Shown here in pieces: positions 1-7,588 of a DNA stretch of 20,363 nucleotides. Within the stretch, counting starts at the first letter, position 1; the number at the start of each line of letters is the position of its first letter. The translations under genes and the position numbers were made by a program. Under the pieces are notes generated by a model. The model was not told where the DNA came from and did no database searches. It saw only the letters and a list, made by a program, of their open reading frames with translations. Origin of the DNA: SURF-24 sp964537965 (GTDB lineage: Bacteria; Bacteroidota; Ignavibacteria; Ignavibacteriales; SURF-24); NCBI GenBank assembly GCA_964537965.1, contig CAZIDB010000070.1, forward strand, positions 1 to 20,363, given 5' to 3'.

Positions 1-1434
1 TTTTCACGTAACCAGGAATTAATTAATAAATCTCCCGAGACTGTTCCTCAGGCAGTTGCTCAGGGTGGCATGCTTTTAAGTTCACCTGCTGTTAGCCCTG
101 CATTTATCGGTGTCGGTTATATTATCGGTCCAAAATTAGCCTCGTTACACTTCAGTGGTGGTTTGTTAGCCTGGGGACTTTTTGTTCCTATACTTATGTA
201 TTTCTTAGGACCGAGCCTTGGAATTGAAAATATGAATGAAGGACAGTTAAGTGAAACTGCCGGTAACATTTGGTACTATCTTGTAAGACCGATAGCTATC
301 GGTGGCATGTTAACCGGTGCCGGATTTACTTTATATAAAATGAGGAAAAGTCTTGCAACTGGTTTGGGCAGGGCAGTTAGTGATGTTAAAAAAGCTGCAG
401 GTTCAACATCCGTTACTGCAAGAACAGACAAAGATATTCCTTTCATTTATATTCTTGCCGGTATTGGTTTGGCAGCAATCTTAACATTTATTATTTACTG
501 GTATTTTGCTCAGAATATTGGCGCTGCATTAGTTGCTACTATCGTAATGATTATTGCAGGATTTTTCTTTGCAGCTGTTTCCGGTTACCTTGTTGGTATA
601 ATTGGTTCAAGTAATAATCCAATAAGCGGATTAACATTATCAACGCTTGTTATTGCAGCCTTACTTATGGTTGCTCTTGGAATGAAGGGTGAACAGGGTG
701 TTGCTGCTGTTTTAGCTGTTGCCGCTGTTGTTTGTATCTCTTCTGCTGTTGCAGGTGAAATGCTTCAGGATTTGAAAGTCGGACATATTCTTGGTGGTAC
801 ACCATGGAAAATGCAGGTCGGTGATATCTTTGGTGTTGCTGTTGCTGCTGCTGTAATGTTTATTCCTTTAGTTGTATTGAATCAGGCAAACCTAAATATT
901 GGCGGAACTGGTTTTGGTCACAAAGATTTATCAGCTCCACAAGCCGGATTAATGGCAATGCTTTCACAGGGAATTGTTGCCGGTAAAATGGCATGGCCAT
1001 TAATAATTGTTGGAATGGTTATGGGCTTTGGTTTTGTTTTAATGGGAGTTAAGAGCCCGATGCTTGTAAGTGTTGGAATGTATTTATCGCTTGAAACTAC
1101 TTTTGCAATTTTTATTGGTGGTTTAATCAAAGGTATTCTTGATAAAATTGCCGCTTCAAGAAAATTCAATGATGCACAGAAAATCAGATCGGAAAATAAT
1201 GGCGTTCTGCTTGCGTCCGGGTTAATTGCTGGAGAAGCTTTAACAGGACTTGTATTTGCAGGCATAGTATTCTTTACAGAAAAGAAACCGGGAGAAATAT
1301 TCTCTTTCTTTGAGAACCCGACATTCCTGTTAAGCTTACTTGTATTTGTAGTTCTCGGATATTTATTAATAAAGATTCCGTTAAAGAATGCAGGTAGTGC
1401 AGATGAACCGGCACCACCAAGTGCTGCATTTTAA
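1..1434 (+). CDS. OPT-family oligopeptide transporter, 5'-truncated by window edge
   Basis: The reading frame is open from base 1 to the TAA at 1432-1434. It gives 477 residues in the window, so the Met at base 70 is internal and the true start lies upstream. The protein is very hydrophobic, with roughly ten membrane segments alternating with short Gly/Ala-rich loops. The segment SPAFIGVGYIIGPKLA near the beginning is the type of sequence seen in the OPT (oligopeptide transporter) superfamily, proton-driven inner-membrane importers of small peptides or metal chelates. Full-length members are about 600-700 residues, so roughly the C-terminal two thirds is present. The C-terminus ends in a short charged, Pro/Ala-rich tail. 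Peptidases and another carrier downstream fit peptide uptake, but the substrate (peptide or metal-siderophore) cannot be read from the sequence. A hairpin terminator at 1491-1530 closes this unit. Confidence 0.85.
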   Translation, partial: FSRNQELINKSPETVPQAVAQGGMLLSSPAVSPAFIGVGYIIGPKLASLHFSGGLLAWGLFVPILMYFLGPSLGIENMNEGQLSETAGNIWYYLVRPIAIGGMLTGAGFTLYKMRKSLATGLGRAVSDVKKAAGSTSVTARTDKDIPFIYILAGIGLAAILTFIIYWYFAQNIGAALVATIVMIIAGFFFAAVSGYLVGIIGSSNNPISGLTLSTLVIAALLMVALGMKGEQGVAAVLAVAAVVCISSAVAGEMLQDLKVGHILGGTPWKMQVGDIFGVAVAAAVMFIPLVVLNQANLNIGGTGFGHKDLSAPQAGLMAMLSQGIVAGKMAWPLIIVGMVMGFGFVLMGVKSPMLVSVGMYLSLETTFAIFIGGLIKGILDKIAASRKFNDAQKIRSENNGVLLASGLIAGEALTGLVFAGIVFFTEKKPGEIFSFFENPTFLLSLLVFVVLGYLLIKIPLKNAGSADEPAPPSAAF

Positions 1435-1440
1435 AAAATA

Positions 1441-1464
1441 TTGATGACAAAATTTTATCATCAA
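1441..1464. repeat. Short inverted repeat after the OPT gene
   Basis: TTGATGA at 1441-1447 pairs perfectly with TCATCAA at 1458-1464 around a 10-base AT loop, just after the OPT stop codon. There is no T-run on the plus strand after it, so it is a weak terminator candidate. It may instead stabilise the mRNA 3' end in front of the stronger hairpin that follows. Confidence 0.5.
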
Positions 1465-1490
1465 TAAAAGATTGAAGGAAATAAATTTGT

Positions 1491-1530
1491 AATCGGAGAA
1501 AGAGTAATTGCTTTTTCTCCGATTCTGTTT
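1491..1530 (+). terminator. Hairpin terminator candidate downstream of the OPT gene
   Basis: Bases 1491-1504 pair with 1511-1524 in a 14-bp stem (AATCGGAGAAA arm against TTTCTCCGATT, extended inward by one G-U and two more pairs) around a 6-base loop, followed by the T-rich CTGTTTAATGTT. The T-run is imperfect, but the stem is the longest in this gap. The hairpin covers a possible TTG start at 1508, which argues that the next gene begins downstream. Confidence 0.7.
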
Positions 1531-1561
1531 AATGTTACAAAAGCAATATCTATTGATGGTT

Positions 1562-1804
1562 ATGAATTATTTATCGGATACAAAACCTGAAACTGAAAAA
1601 ATTTTATTATCTCTTTTACAGAAATCTACTTCAGCCAGTAGGATTTTTCAGGTTTGTTCATTAACAAATATGACTATTAACCTTTCTAAAAGAGCTATTA
1701 GTCGCGCTAATCCCGATTTGTGTAAAAGGGAATTGGATATTCTTTTTGTAAAGTATCATTATGGAAAAATCTTAGCGGAAAAACTTTCCAATTATTTGAT
1801 CTGA
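1562..1804 (+). CDS. Small helical protein paired with a nucleotidyltransferase
   Basis: Predicted product of 80 residues starting at ATG 1562. The frame is open further upstream to a TTG at 1508, but that start lies inside the hairpin at 1491-1524. The opening MNYLSDTKPETEK resembles small proteins of this kind that I recall from other bacteria. No membrane segment or signal peptide is visible; the composition is that of an all-helical protein. The C-terminal part, with CKRELDILFVKYHYG then LAEKL, matches the general pattern (R/E)ELxxRFVxLHYGxELAE that I recall in uncharacterised small proteins next to nucleotidyltransferase genes. It lies 7 bases before the nucleotidyltransferase gene, so the two are very likely co-transcribed. 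Function is unknown; a regulatory or antitoxin-like partner role is inference from the pairing only. No clear Shine-Dalgarno sequence precedes the ATG. Confidence 0.7.
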   Translation: MNYLSDTKPETEKILLSLLQKSTSASRIFQVCSLTNMTINLSKRAISRANPDLCKRELDILFVKYHYGKILAEKLSNYLI

Positions 1805-1811
1805 ACATAGA

Positions 1812-2396
1812 ATGAAAAAAACAGAAATACTTAGAGCTATTGAACCGGTTATTAATGCCTTTGATGAATTAGGAATCTCATATTACGTAGGTGGTTCAAT
1901 AGCAAGTTCTGCTTATGGTACCGCAAGAGCCACAATGGATGTTGATTTTATTTCCAATATGAACTTCTTTCAAATTAAACCTTTAGTTGAAAAGCTTAAA
2001 ACAGAATTTTTTATTGATGAATTCATGATTTCGGATTCAATTAAAACAAGTTCATCCTTTAACCTCATTCATCTGGAAACAATGTTAAAGATAGATGTTT
2101 TTATTCTTAAAGATATTTCATTTCATAAAACCGCATTTGAAAGAAAAAGGAAGGATACTTTAATTTTAGAAGACGAATCGATAGAAATTTATTTAAGTTC
2201 ACCTGAAGATATTATTCTGAACAAACTTGAATGGTTTAGAATGGGGGGTGAAATCTCAGAAAAACAATGGTTAGATATTATTGGTGTAATTAAAGTCCAA
2301 GGTGACAACCTTGATGTGAAATATTTAAGTGATTGGGCAAAAGAATTATCGCTTTATGATTTATTAGCTAAAGCTTTGAAAGAATCGGAACAATAA
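1812..2396 (+). CDS. Nucleotidyltransferase-fold protein (AbiEii/DUF6036-like)
   Basis: Predicted 194-residue cytoplasmic protein. A helix is followed by YYVGGSIASSAYG (residues 24-36), which holds the GGS of the pol-beta nucleotidyltransferase fold. TMDVDFI follows, with the paired metal-binding Asp43 and Asp45, and LKIDVFI supplies a third carboxylate at Asp95. All three catalytic acids are therefore present. The C-terminal part (SSPEDIILNKLEWFRMGG) is the pattern seen in AbiEii/DUF6036-like nucleotidyltransferases, including toxins of abortive-infection modules. The gene begins 7 bases after its small helical partner. The target (tRNA, protein or small molecule) is unknown. A stress or phage-defence role is inference; a housekeeping role is equally open. 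Confidence 0.75.
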   Translation: MKKTEILRAIEPVINAFDELGISYYVGGSIASSAYGTARATMDVDFISNMNFFQIKPLVEKLKTEFFIDEFMISDSIKTSSSFNLIHLETMLKIDVFILKDISFHKTAFERKRKDTLILEDESIEIYLSSPEDIILNKLEWFRMGGEISEKQWLDIIGVIKVQGDNLDVKYLSDWAKELSLYDLLAKALKESEQ

Positions 2397-2416
2397 GAAT
2401 TTTATAAGAGATAAAA

Positions 2417-2797
2417 ATGCAATTAAGCTTTTTTAAACGAAGAAAGATATTAAAGAATTCAAATTACCTGGAACTTACTCCATTTAAATTATTTGGTGAA
2501 GAGGTTACGGGAGATGGTTTGGTAAACATACTCATCCCCAAATTCACAAATCCGCTTGCAGTAAAATTTCTAACACCACGCTTAAAATCACCGGATATTA
2601 AAATTAAACTTGATGAAATTGGTTCTGCAGTTTGGATGGAACTTGATGGTGAAAAGAAAGTTGGAATAATTACGAAGAAAATGGAGTCTAAGTTCGGAGA
2701 AAAGATTGCACCTGTTAATGAAAGATTAACTACATTTCTTACTCAGTTATATATGCAAAAATATATTTCATTCAAGGAACTTGCTGAAAAGAATTAA
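2417..2797 (+). CDS. PqqD-like (RiPP recognition element fold) protein, orphan
   Basis: Predicted 126-residue soluble protein. Residues about 1-58 form a basic, less conserved N-terminal part. From about residue 60 the sequence IKLDEIGSAVWMELDG, then VGIITKKMESKFGE and a helix ending in FLTQLYMQKYISF, follows the PqqD pattern: a beta hairpin with LDExGxxVW and DG, then winged-helix-like helices. PqqD-type domains bind leader peptides of ribosomally made, modified peptides and hand them to radical SAM or other enzymes. No precursor peptide, radical SAM enzyme or cyclodehydratase is visible in the window, so this is an orphan. Stand-alone versions with the same N-terminal extension are, from memory, widespread in Bacteroidota and may have a different role. 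It lies between the nucleotidyltransferase and pepD with short gaps. Confidence 0.75.
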   Translation: MQLSFFKRRKILKNSNYLELTPFKLFGEEVTGDGLVNILIPKFTNPLAVKFLTPRLKSPDIKIKLDEIGSAVWMELDGEKKVGIITKKMESKFGEKIAPVNERLTTFLTQLYMQKYISFKELAEKN

Positions 2798-2835
2798 AAG
2801 ACATAATTATATAAAATTATAAAGGAGCCTGAATA

Positions 2836-4296
2836 ATGGGAAAAGTATTAACTGACCTTAAACCGGAATTTCTTTGGAAACATTTTGAAGAAATTTGTTC
2901 TTATCCTCGTCCTTCCCGTAAGGAAGAAAAGGTTGCCGCATACGTTGCCGAAGTTGGAAAGAAAAACGGTTTGGAAGTTTCAAGAGATGATTTTGGAAAT
3001 ATCCTTGTTAAAAAACCTGCTACAACGGGAATGGAAAATCTTCAGACTGTAGTCCTCCAGGGTCACCTTGATATGGTAGCTGAAAAAAATTCTGATGTTC
3101 AGCACGATTTTGATAATGATCCTATTCAACCTTATGTAGAGGGTAATTGGGTTAAAGCAAAAGGTACAACACTTGGTTCAGATAATGGAATTGGTGTTGC
3201 TGCTGCGCTTGCAATTATGGAGGATAAAAATGTTAAGCACGGTCCGCTTGAATTTTTATTTACACTTGATGAAGAAACGGGATTGAACGGTGCACAGAGT
3301 CTTAAACCCGGATGGTTGAAAGCAAAGATACTTTTGAATTTAGATTCTGAAGAAGATGGTGCTTTATATATTGGGTGTGCCGGTGGTAAAAATACCTATG
3401 CCGATTTTAAATTCATTCCGGAAAATACACCTGCAGATTCTCTTGGTTATCAGATAAATGTAACCGGATTGAAAGGTGGTCATTCTGGTCTTGATATATC
3501 CGAGGGAAGAGGTAACGCAATAAAAATTATAACAAGGTTGCTCTGGACTCTCTCCAAAAAGAATATCATAAGATTGGCTAAGATTGATGGAGGGAGTAAA
3601 CATAATGCAATTCCCCGCGAGTGTTTTGCTGTTGTTGCAGTGAATACAGGTAAAGAAAATGAATTCTTAAAAGAAGTAGAAGAATATAACAGTATTGTTA
3701 AAAAAGAATTGGCTACCAATGAACCTAACCTGAAAGTAGATTCGGTTAAAGTTGATTTGCCTGCCAAAGTTCTTGATGTTAAAACAGAAACAAATCTGTT
3801 AAACTCCTTATATGGTGTTGCTCACGGTGTAATAACCATGAGCCCGGACATTTTAGGTTTGGTGGAAACGTCAACAAATCTTGCAGTTATTGTTACGGAA
3901 GCTAATTCAATATCAATTACTACAAGCCAGCGCAGTTCTGTTGAATCTGAGAAGGATGATATTGCAAATATGGTTTCGTCTGTTTTTCAATTAGCAAATG
4001 CTGAAGTGAGACATGGTGATGCTTATCCCGGTTGGAAACCAAATGTAAATTCTCCGATACTAAATGTTATGAAATCGGTTTACACGAAAATGTATGAAGC
4101 AGAACCTCACATCAAAGCTATTCATGCCGGTTTGGAATGCGGAATCATTAACGAACGTTACCCTGATATGGATATGATTTCTTTCGGGCCTACAATAATG
4201 GGCGCTCATTCACCGGACGAAAGAGTTAAGATTGATACTGTTAAAAAGTTTTGGGATTTACTACTGAATGTCCTTCAGAGTATTCCGAAACAATAA
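2836..4296 (+). CDS. pepD: Aminoacyl-histidine dipeptidase (peptidase M20C)
   Basis: Cytosolic di-zinc dipeptidase of 486 residues, the usual length for PepD, which splits Xaa-His and a range of other dipeptides. All expected active-site residues are present in register: His77 and Asp79 in GHLDMV, the bridging Asp116 in GSDNGIG, catalytic Glu146 with Glu147 in LDEETG, Asp170 in LLNLDSEED, and His458 in GAHSPDE near the C-terminus. The inserted lid/dimer domain with GGHSGLDI lies in the middle. An AAGGAG ribosome site lies 10 bases before the ATG. The OPT transporter upstream and the MFSD1-like carrier and aminopeptidase downstream suggest a peptide-utilisation neighbourhood. A strong terminator follows the gene. 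Confidence 0.95.
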   Translation: MGKVLTDLKPEFLWKHFEEICSYPRPSRKEEKVAAYVAEVGKKNGLEVSRDDFGNILVKKPATTGMENLQTVVLQGHLDMVAEKNSDVQHDFDNDPIQPYVEGNWVKAKGTTLGSDNGIGVAAALAIMEDKNVKHGPLEFLFTLDEETGLNGAQSLKPGWLKAKILLNLDSEEDGALYIGCAGGKNTYADFKFIPENTPADSLGYQINVTGLKGGHSGLDISEGRGNAIKIITRLLWTLSKKNIIRLAKIDGGSKHNAIPRECFAVVAVNTGKENEFLKEVEEYNSIVKKELATNEPNLKVDSVKVDLPAKVLDVKTETNLLNSLYGVAHGVITMSPDILGLVETSTNLAVIVTEANSISITTSQRSSVESEKDDIANMVSSVFQLANAEVRHGDAYPGWKPNVNSPILNVMKSVYTKMYEAEPHIKAIHAGLECGIINERYPDMDMISFGPTIMGAHSPDERVKIDTVKKFWDLLLNVLQSIPKQ

Positions 4297-4309
4297 AATA
4301 TTTTGTAAA

Positions 4310-4348
4310 GGAAGGAATAGGTAAACCGGCTTATTCCTTTCGTTTTTT
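4310..4348 (+). terminator. Rho-independent terminator after pepD
   Basis: GGAAGGAATA at 4310-4319 pairs with TATTCCTTTC at 4332-4341 (one G-U pair, with further possible inner pairs). A run of six T at 4343-4348 follows immediately. This is a classic intrinsic terminator and separates pepD from the MFS gene. Confidence 0.85.
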
Positions 4349-4387
4349 AATTAAACGCTTCTGAAATTTTTCTAAAATATTTTTATC

Positions 4388-4423
4388 GGAACTAATTCAT
4401 GATGATTGTCTTAATTAGTCTCC
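4388..4423. promoter_or_regulatory. Imperfect inverted repeat upstream of the MFS gene
   Basis: GGAACTAATT (4388-4397) is mirrored by AATTAGTCTCC (4413-4423) with a single bulged base. The repeat ends 27 bases before the MFS start codon and has no T-run. It could be an operator or a structure in the 5' leader; the sequence alone does not decide. Confidence 0.35.
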
Positions 4424-4450
4424 GTTAGTTTTCTTTTCCTTGAGGTAAAA

Positions 4451-5809
4451 ATGTCAGGTGATACCATATCCGTTAAACCGCAACCAACTGCAGTACTTCG
4501 CTGGACTATACTCTTGTTAATCAGTCTTGCTATGTTTGGCAATTATTATATCTATGATAGCATCAGTCCGCTTGCAGATTTATTAAAACAGCAACTCGGT
4601 TATTCCGATGCAAACATAGGGTTGTTAAATGCAATCTATAGTTTTCCGAACATAATTATGGTTCTTGTTGGTGGAATTATAATTGATAAAATCGGAACTC
4701 GTAAATCTGTTTTCATTTTTACTGTGCTGGTTTTGCTTGGCGGATTAATAACCGCACTATGGGGAAATATTTACACTATGGCAGCTGGCAGACTTATTTT
4801 TGGCTTGGGTGCCGAATCAATGATTGTTGCAATTACAACAATTGTTGCAAGATGGTTTAAAGGAAAGGAATTATCATTTGCGTTTGGACTTAATCTAACT
4901 GTTGCAAGGCTTGGTTCATTTATGGCTTTAAATGCACCATCCTGGGGGAAAAGTTTTTATAACAACTGGCAAACACCTTTAATAATTTCTGTAGCAGCAG
5001 GCGCCTCTGCTGTTATCTGCATCGCAGTGTATTATTATTTTGATCTGTACGGTGCGAAAAAATATCAGCTTCCCAAAGAAGGCGAGCAGGATAAAGTTGA
5101 GTTTAAAGAATTATTCAGGTTCGGCAAATCCTTTTGGTTTATCACTGCATTATGCATAACATTTTATTCTGCAATGTTTCCATTCCAGACCTTTGCGGTT
5201 AAATTTTTCCAGGAAGCTCATGGAACAACAAGGGAAGTCGGTGGAAATCTTTCAAGTATGTTAACTCTTGCTGCAATGATTTTTACACCATTATTTGGAT
5301 TACTTGCAGATAGAATCGGAAAGCGTTCTTTACTTATGATGTTCGGATCACTTCTTATTATTCCGGTTTATCTTATGATGGCTTATAAAGTTGATATTGC
5401 TACTCCGCTTGGTTTAAGCGGCGCGTTAAATATAAATATTAACTTTTTCGATATTCATTCAAGCATACCGATGTATCTTGTTATTCCAATGTCTATAATG
5501 GGAATTGCTTTTTCGCTTATACCTGCTGTTATGTGGCCGTCTGTTGCTTTGATTGTTAACCAGGAAAAACTTGGTACTGCTTACGGACTTATGACAATGA
5601 TCCAAAATATCGGTCTGTTTGCTTTCAACCTGATTATCGGATTTGCAAATGATTTCAGTGGTGCAAGTGCCGCAAACCCCGGCGGTTATAATTTAGGAAT
5701 GTGGATTTTTTCTTCACTTGGATTTTTCGGATTATTGTTCGCATATTTGCTTAAGAGAAGTGAAAGCGGTGCACTAGGTCATGGCCTTGAAACTGGTATG
5801 ACAAAATAA
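4451..5809 (+). CDS. MFS transporter, MFSD1-like (probable small-peptide carrier)
   Basis: Inner-membrane carrier of 452 residues with about 12 membrane segments. The loop 2-3 motif IIDKIGTRKS (77-86) is the MFS signature, with a second copy LLADRIGKRS in the C-terminal half. Several stretches match my recollection of the animal lysosomal protein MFSD1: FGNYYIYD (29-36), GRLIFGLGAESM (113-124), ARWFKGKELSFAFGL (133-147) with ARLGS after it, and LGTAYGLMTMIQNIG (374-388). MFSD1 has been reported to carry dipeptides, so dipeptide or small-peptide transport is a reasonable inference. A GAGG ribosome site precedes the ATG. The gene starts a new transcription unit after the pepD terminator, and the beta-barrel gene follows after 33 bases. 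Confidence 0.85.
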   Translation: MSGDTISVKPQPTAVLRWTILLLISLAMFGNYYIYDSISPLADLLKQQLGYSDANIGLLNAIYSFPNIIMVLVGGIIIDKIGTRKSVFIFTVLVLLGGLITALWGNIYTMAAGRLIFGLGAESMIVAITTIVARWFKGKELSFAFGLNLTVARLGSFMALNAPSWGKSFYNNWQTPLIISVAAGASAVICIAVYYYFDLYGAKKYQLPKEGEQDKVEFKELFRFGKSFWFITALCITFYSAMFPFQTFAVKFFQEAHGTTREVGGNLSSMLTLAAMIFTPLFGLLADRIGKRSLLMMFGSLLIIPVYLMMAYKVDIATPLGLSGALNININFFDIHSSIPMYLVIPMSIMGIAFSLIPAVMWPSVALIVNQEKLGTAYGLMTMIQNIGLFAFNLIIGFANDFSGASAANPGGYNLGMWIFSSLGFFGLLFAYLLKRSESGALGHGLETGMTK

Positions 5810-5842
5810 ATTGTATTTCCTGTTTGAGGTAGCATTAGGAGT

Positions 5843-6598
5843 ATGAATAAAATTAAAATATATTTGTCCGTTATTTTGTTTTTATCAGTATTCATTCCGA
5901 ATAGAATAGCTAACGCCCAAACTTGTGGATTTGGCTGTCTTGGATTGAGTGGTGTTTACGGTGGATATTCTTACCAAAAAATAAATTCTGAAGGATTGAT
6001 AAGTTACATTTCTGATCATTTGATGTATGGTGAAATGGCATTACCTTCTATAACTGAATTTAAAGATGCAAAAGGTTTTAGAGTTGGGGCAAACCTCATA
6101 AGATTCAACTATAAAGGTTTGATTGTAACTGTTAAAGGCTTTTATCAGTTTCTTGAATCGAAACAATCATACTTGTTTCCTAACAGTGAGCCGGGAAATA
6201 ATCTAAATTCAACTCTAAAATTAGATTACTACGGCGTTGGGGCAGATGTTGGCTATTCACTTTCTTCTTTTATTAGTATTAAATTTATTGATGCTCAGGT
6301 TACATTTCACTCTGCGAAGTTAAGCATTAAATCAAATTATAATGAAGTGCAAAGTGAGTCTGAATTCAAATCAGCAAAATCCTTTGCAGGCTATTTTATA
6401 GGAAGCGGATTAATCTTCAATTTAATAAAAGATTATATTAGCGTTGAAGTGACTGCCGGTTACACAAATTTCAAAATAGACAACCTTGAAGATGATGCAG
6501 GTAATAAAATCTCATATGTTTCAAATAGTAATAGATTTATAAAATCCGGTGGATTGACACTTATCGGACAAATCAATATTGGAATTCCACTTTACTAA
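5843..6598 (+). CDS. Exported protein, probable small outer-membrane beta-barrel
   Basis: Predicted 251-residue precursor. An N-terminal basic and hydrophobic stretch ends in RIANAQ, giving a signal peptide with likely cleavage after ANA (about residue 25). The mature protein starts with a CGFGC pair. The rest is rich in alternating hydrophobic and polar residues and Tyr/Phe/Gly (GVYGGYSYQK, YYGVGADVGYSL, YFIGSGLIF, VEVTAGYTNF), and it ends in INIGIPLY with a terminal aromatic, as expected of a beta-barrel outer-membrane protein. I do not recognise a specific family. An AGGAG lies only one base before the ATG, with another GAGG farther upstream. It lies between the MFSD1-like carrier and the aminopeptidase, so a link to peptide handling is possible but only by position. 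Confidence 0.75.
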   Translation: MNKIKIYLSVILFLSVFIPNRIANAQTCGFGCLGLSGVYGGYSYQKINSEGLISYISDHLMYGEMALPSITEFKDAKGFRVGANLIRFNYKGLIVTVKGFYQFLESKQSYLFPNSEPGNNLNSTLKLDYYGVGADVGYSLSSFISIKFIDAQVTFHSAKLSIKSNYNEVQSESEFKSAKSFAGYFIGSGLIFNLIKDYISVEVTAGYTNFKIDNLEDDAGNKISYVSNSNRFIKSGGLTLIGQINIGIPLY

Positions 6599-6625
6599 TC
6601 TTGCGCAACTTAAACGGAGAAGATA

Positions 6626-7588
6626 ATGGCATTAACTAAACTTGATAAAGCATCAATAATTGCAATTAAAGATTGTATGGGTGCAAAGAAGAATGAATTA
6701 GTTCTTGTTGTAACAGATGAAGTGAAAAGGGAGATTGGTTATTCACTTTACAGTAATGCCGTAAAACTTGGATATGAGTCATTGCTCGTTGAAATGAAAT
6801 CCCGTGAGTATAATGGAGAAGAACCACCTTTAAGTGTTGCAGAGTTAATGAAGAAATATGATGTTGTGTTTTGTCCGACTGCAAAATCATTAACTCACAC
6901 AGAGGCAAGAAGGAATGCATCAGCAGTTGGTTCAAGAATAGCAACATTCCCGGGAATTACCGAAGAAGTAATGATACGATGTTTGAATGCCGACTATAAT
7001 AAAATTGCCGCACTTACATTAAAGCTTAAAGATATTTTTGAACAGACAAGGATTATTAGGGTTACTACTGAGTTAGGAACCGACATAACAATGGATATTA
7101 CCGGGCGAAAAGCTTTTGCAAGTAAAGGACTATTCCACGCAAAAGGTGAGAGTGGAAATCTTCCCACCGGAGAAACATTTGTTGCACCATTGGAAGGGAA
7201 ATCTGACGGAGTATTTGTTGTTGATGGCTCAATGGCCGGTATCGGAGTTCTTAATAAACCGATTACTATTAAAGTTGAAGCCGGTTTTGCTACTGAAATT
7301 ACCGGCGGCTTACAGGCAAAAAAATTGGTCAGCATCCTCGATAAGCATGGAAAAGACGCAAGAAATATTGCTGAGTTCGGTGTAGGCACTAACCACAAAG
7401 CTAAAATAAGCGGTATTCTGCTGGAAGATGAAAAAGTTATGGGCACTATTCACATTGCTCTTGGTGACAATAAATCAATGGGTGGTAGTGTTGGTGTTGC
7501 AAGTCATCTGGATGGTGTCTTGTTAAAGCCCACTGTTTACTTTGATGAAAAGGTTATTATGAAAAAGGGAAAACTTTTGGTTGGTTAA
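6626..7588 (+). CDS. M29-type aminopeptidase (AmpS/PepS-like, COG2309), short form
   Basis: Predicted 320-residue cytosolic enzyme that removes N-terminal amino acids. The C-terminal half carries the metal-ligand pattern of M29 peptidases: Glu183 in NLPTGETF, Glu250 in AEFGVGTN, His276 in TIHIALGDN, and His294 with Asp296 in SHLDG. These correspond by pattern to the known Glu/Glu/His/His/Asp ligands of AmpS-type enzymes. The protein is about 90 residues shorter than the roughly 410-residue characterised aminopeptidases, mainly at the N-terminal side, so the substrate range may differ. Some relatives of this fold are ring-cleaving dioxygenases, and that alternative cannot be excluded. A GGAGA ribosome site precedes the ATG. 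The stop codon overlaps that of the convergent MORN_2 gene. Confidence 0.8.
   Translation: MALTKLDKASIIAIKDCMGAKKNELVLVVTDEVKREIGYSLYSNAVKLGYESLLVEMKSREYNGEEPPLSVAELMKKYDVVFCPTAKSLTHTEARRNASAVGSRIATFPGITEEVMIRCLNADYNKIAALTLKLKDIFEQTRIIRVTTELGTDITMDITGRKAFASKGLFHAKGESGNLPTGETFVAPLEGKSDGVFVVDGSMAGIGVLNKPITIKVEAGFATEITGGLQAKKLVSILDKHGKDARNIAEFGVGTNHKAKISGILLEDEKVMGTIHIALGDNKSMGGSVGVASHLDGVLLKPTVYFDEKVIMKKGKLLVG

Noticed and set aside
918..1265. 115-aa open frame on the minus strand inside the OPT gene
   Set aside because: It is antisense to clear membrane-protein coding sequence; no ribosome site or family resemblance.
1508..1561. TTG start giving a 98-aa version of the small helical protein
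   Set aside because: The start lies inside the hairpin at 1491-1524, lacks a ribosome site, and the added residues (FLRFCLMLQKQYLL) do not resemble the family I recall; ATG 1562 fits better.
6994..7446. 150-aa open frame on the minus strand
   Set aside because: It is a shadow of the M29 aminopeptidase gene, whose metal-ligand motifs are intact on the plus strand; the shadow is low-complexity with no recognisable fold.
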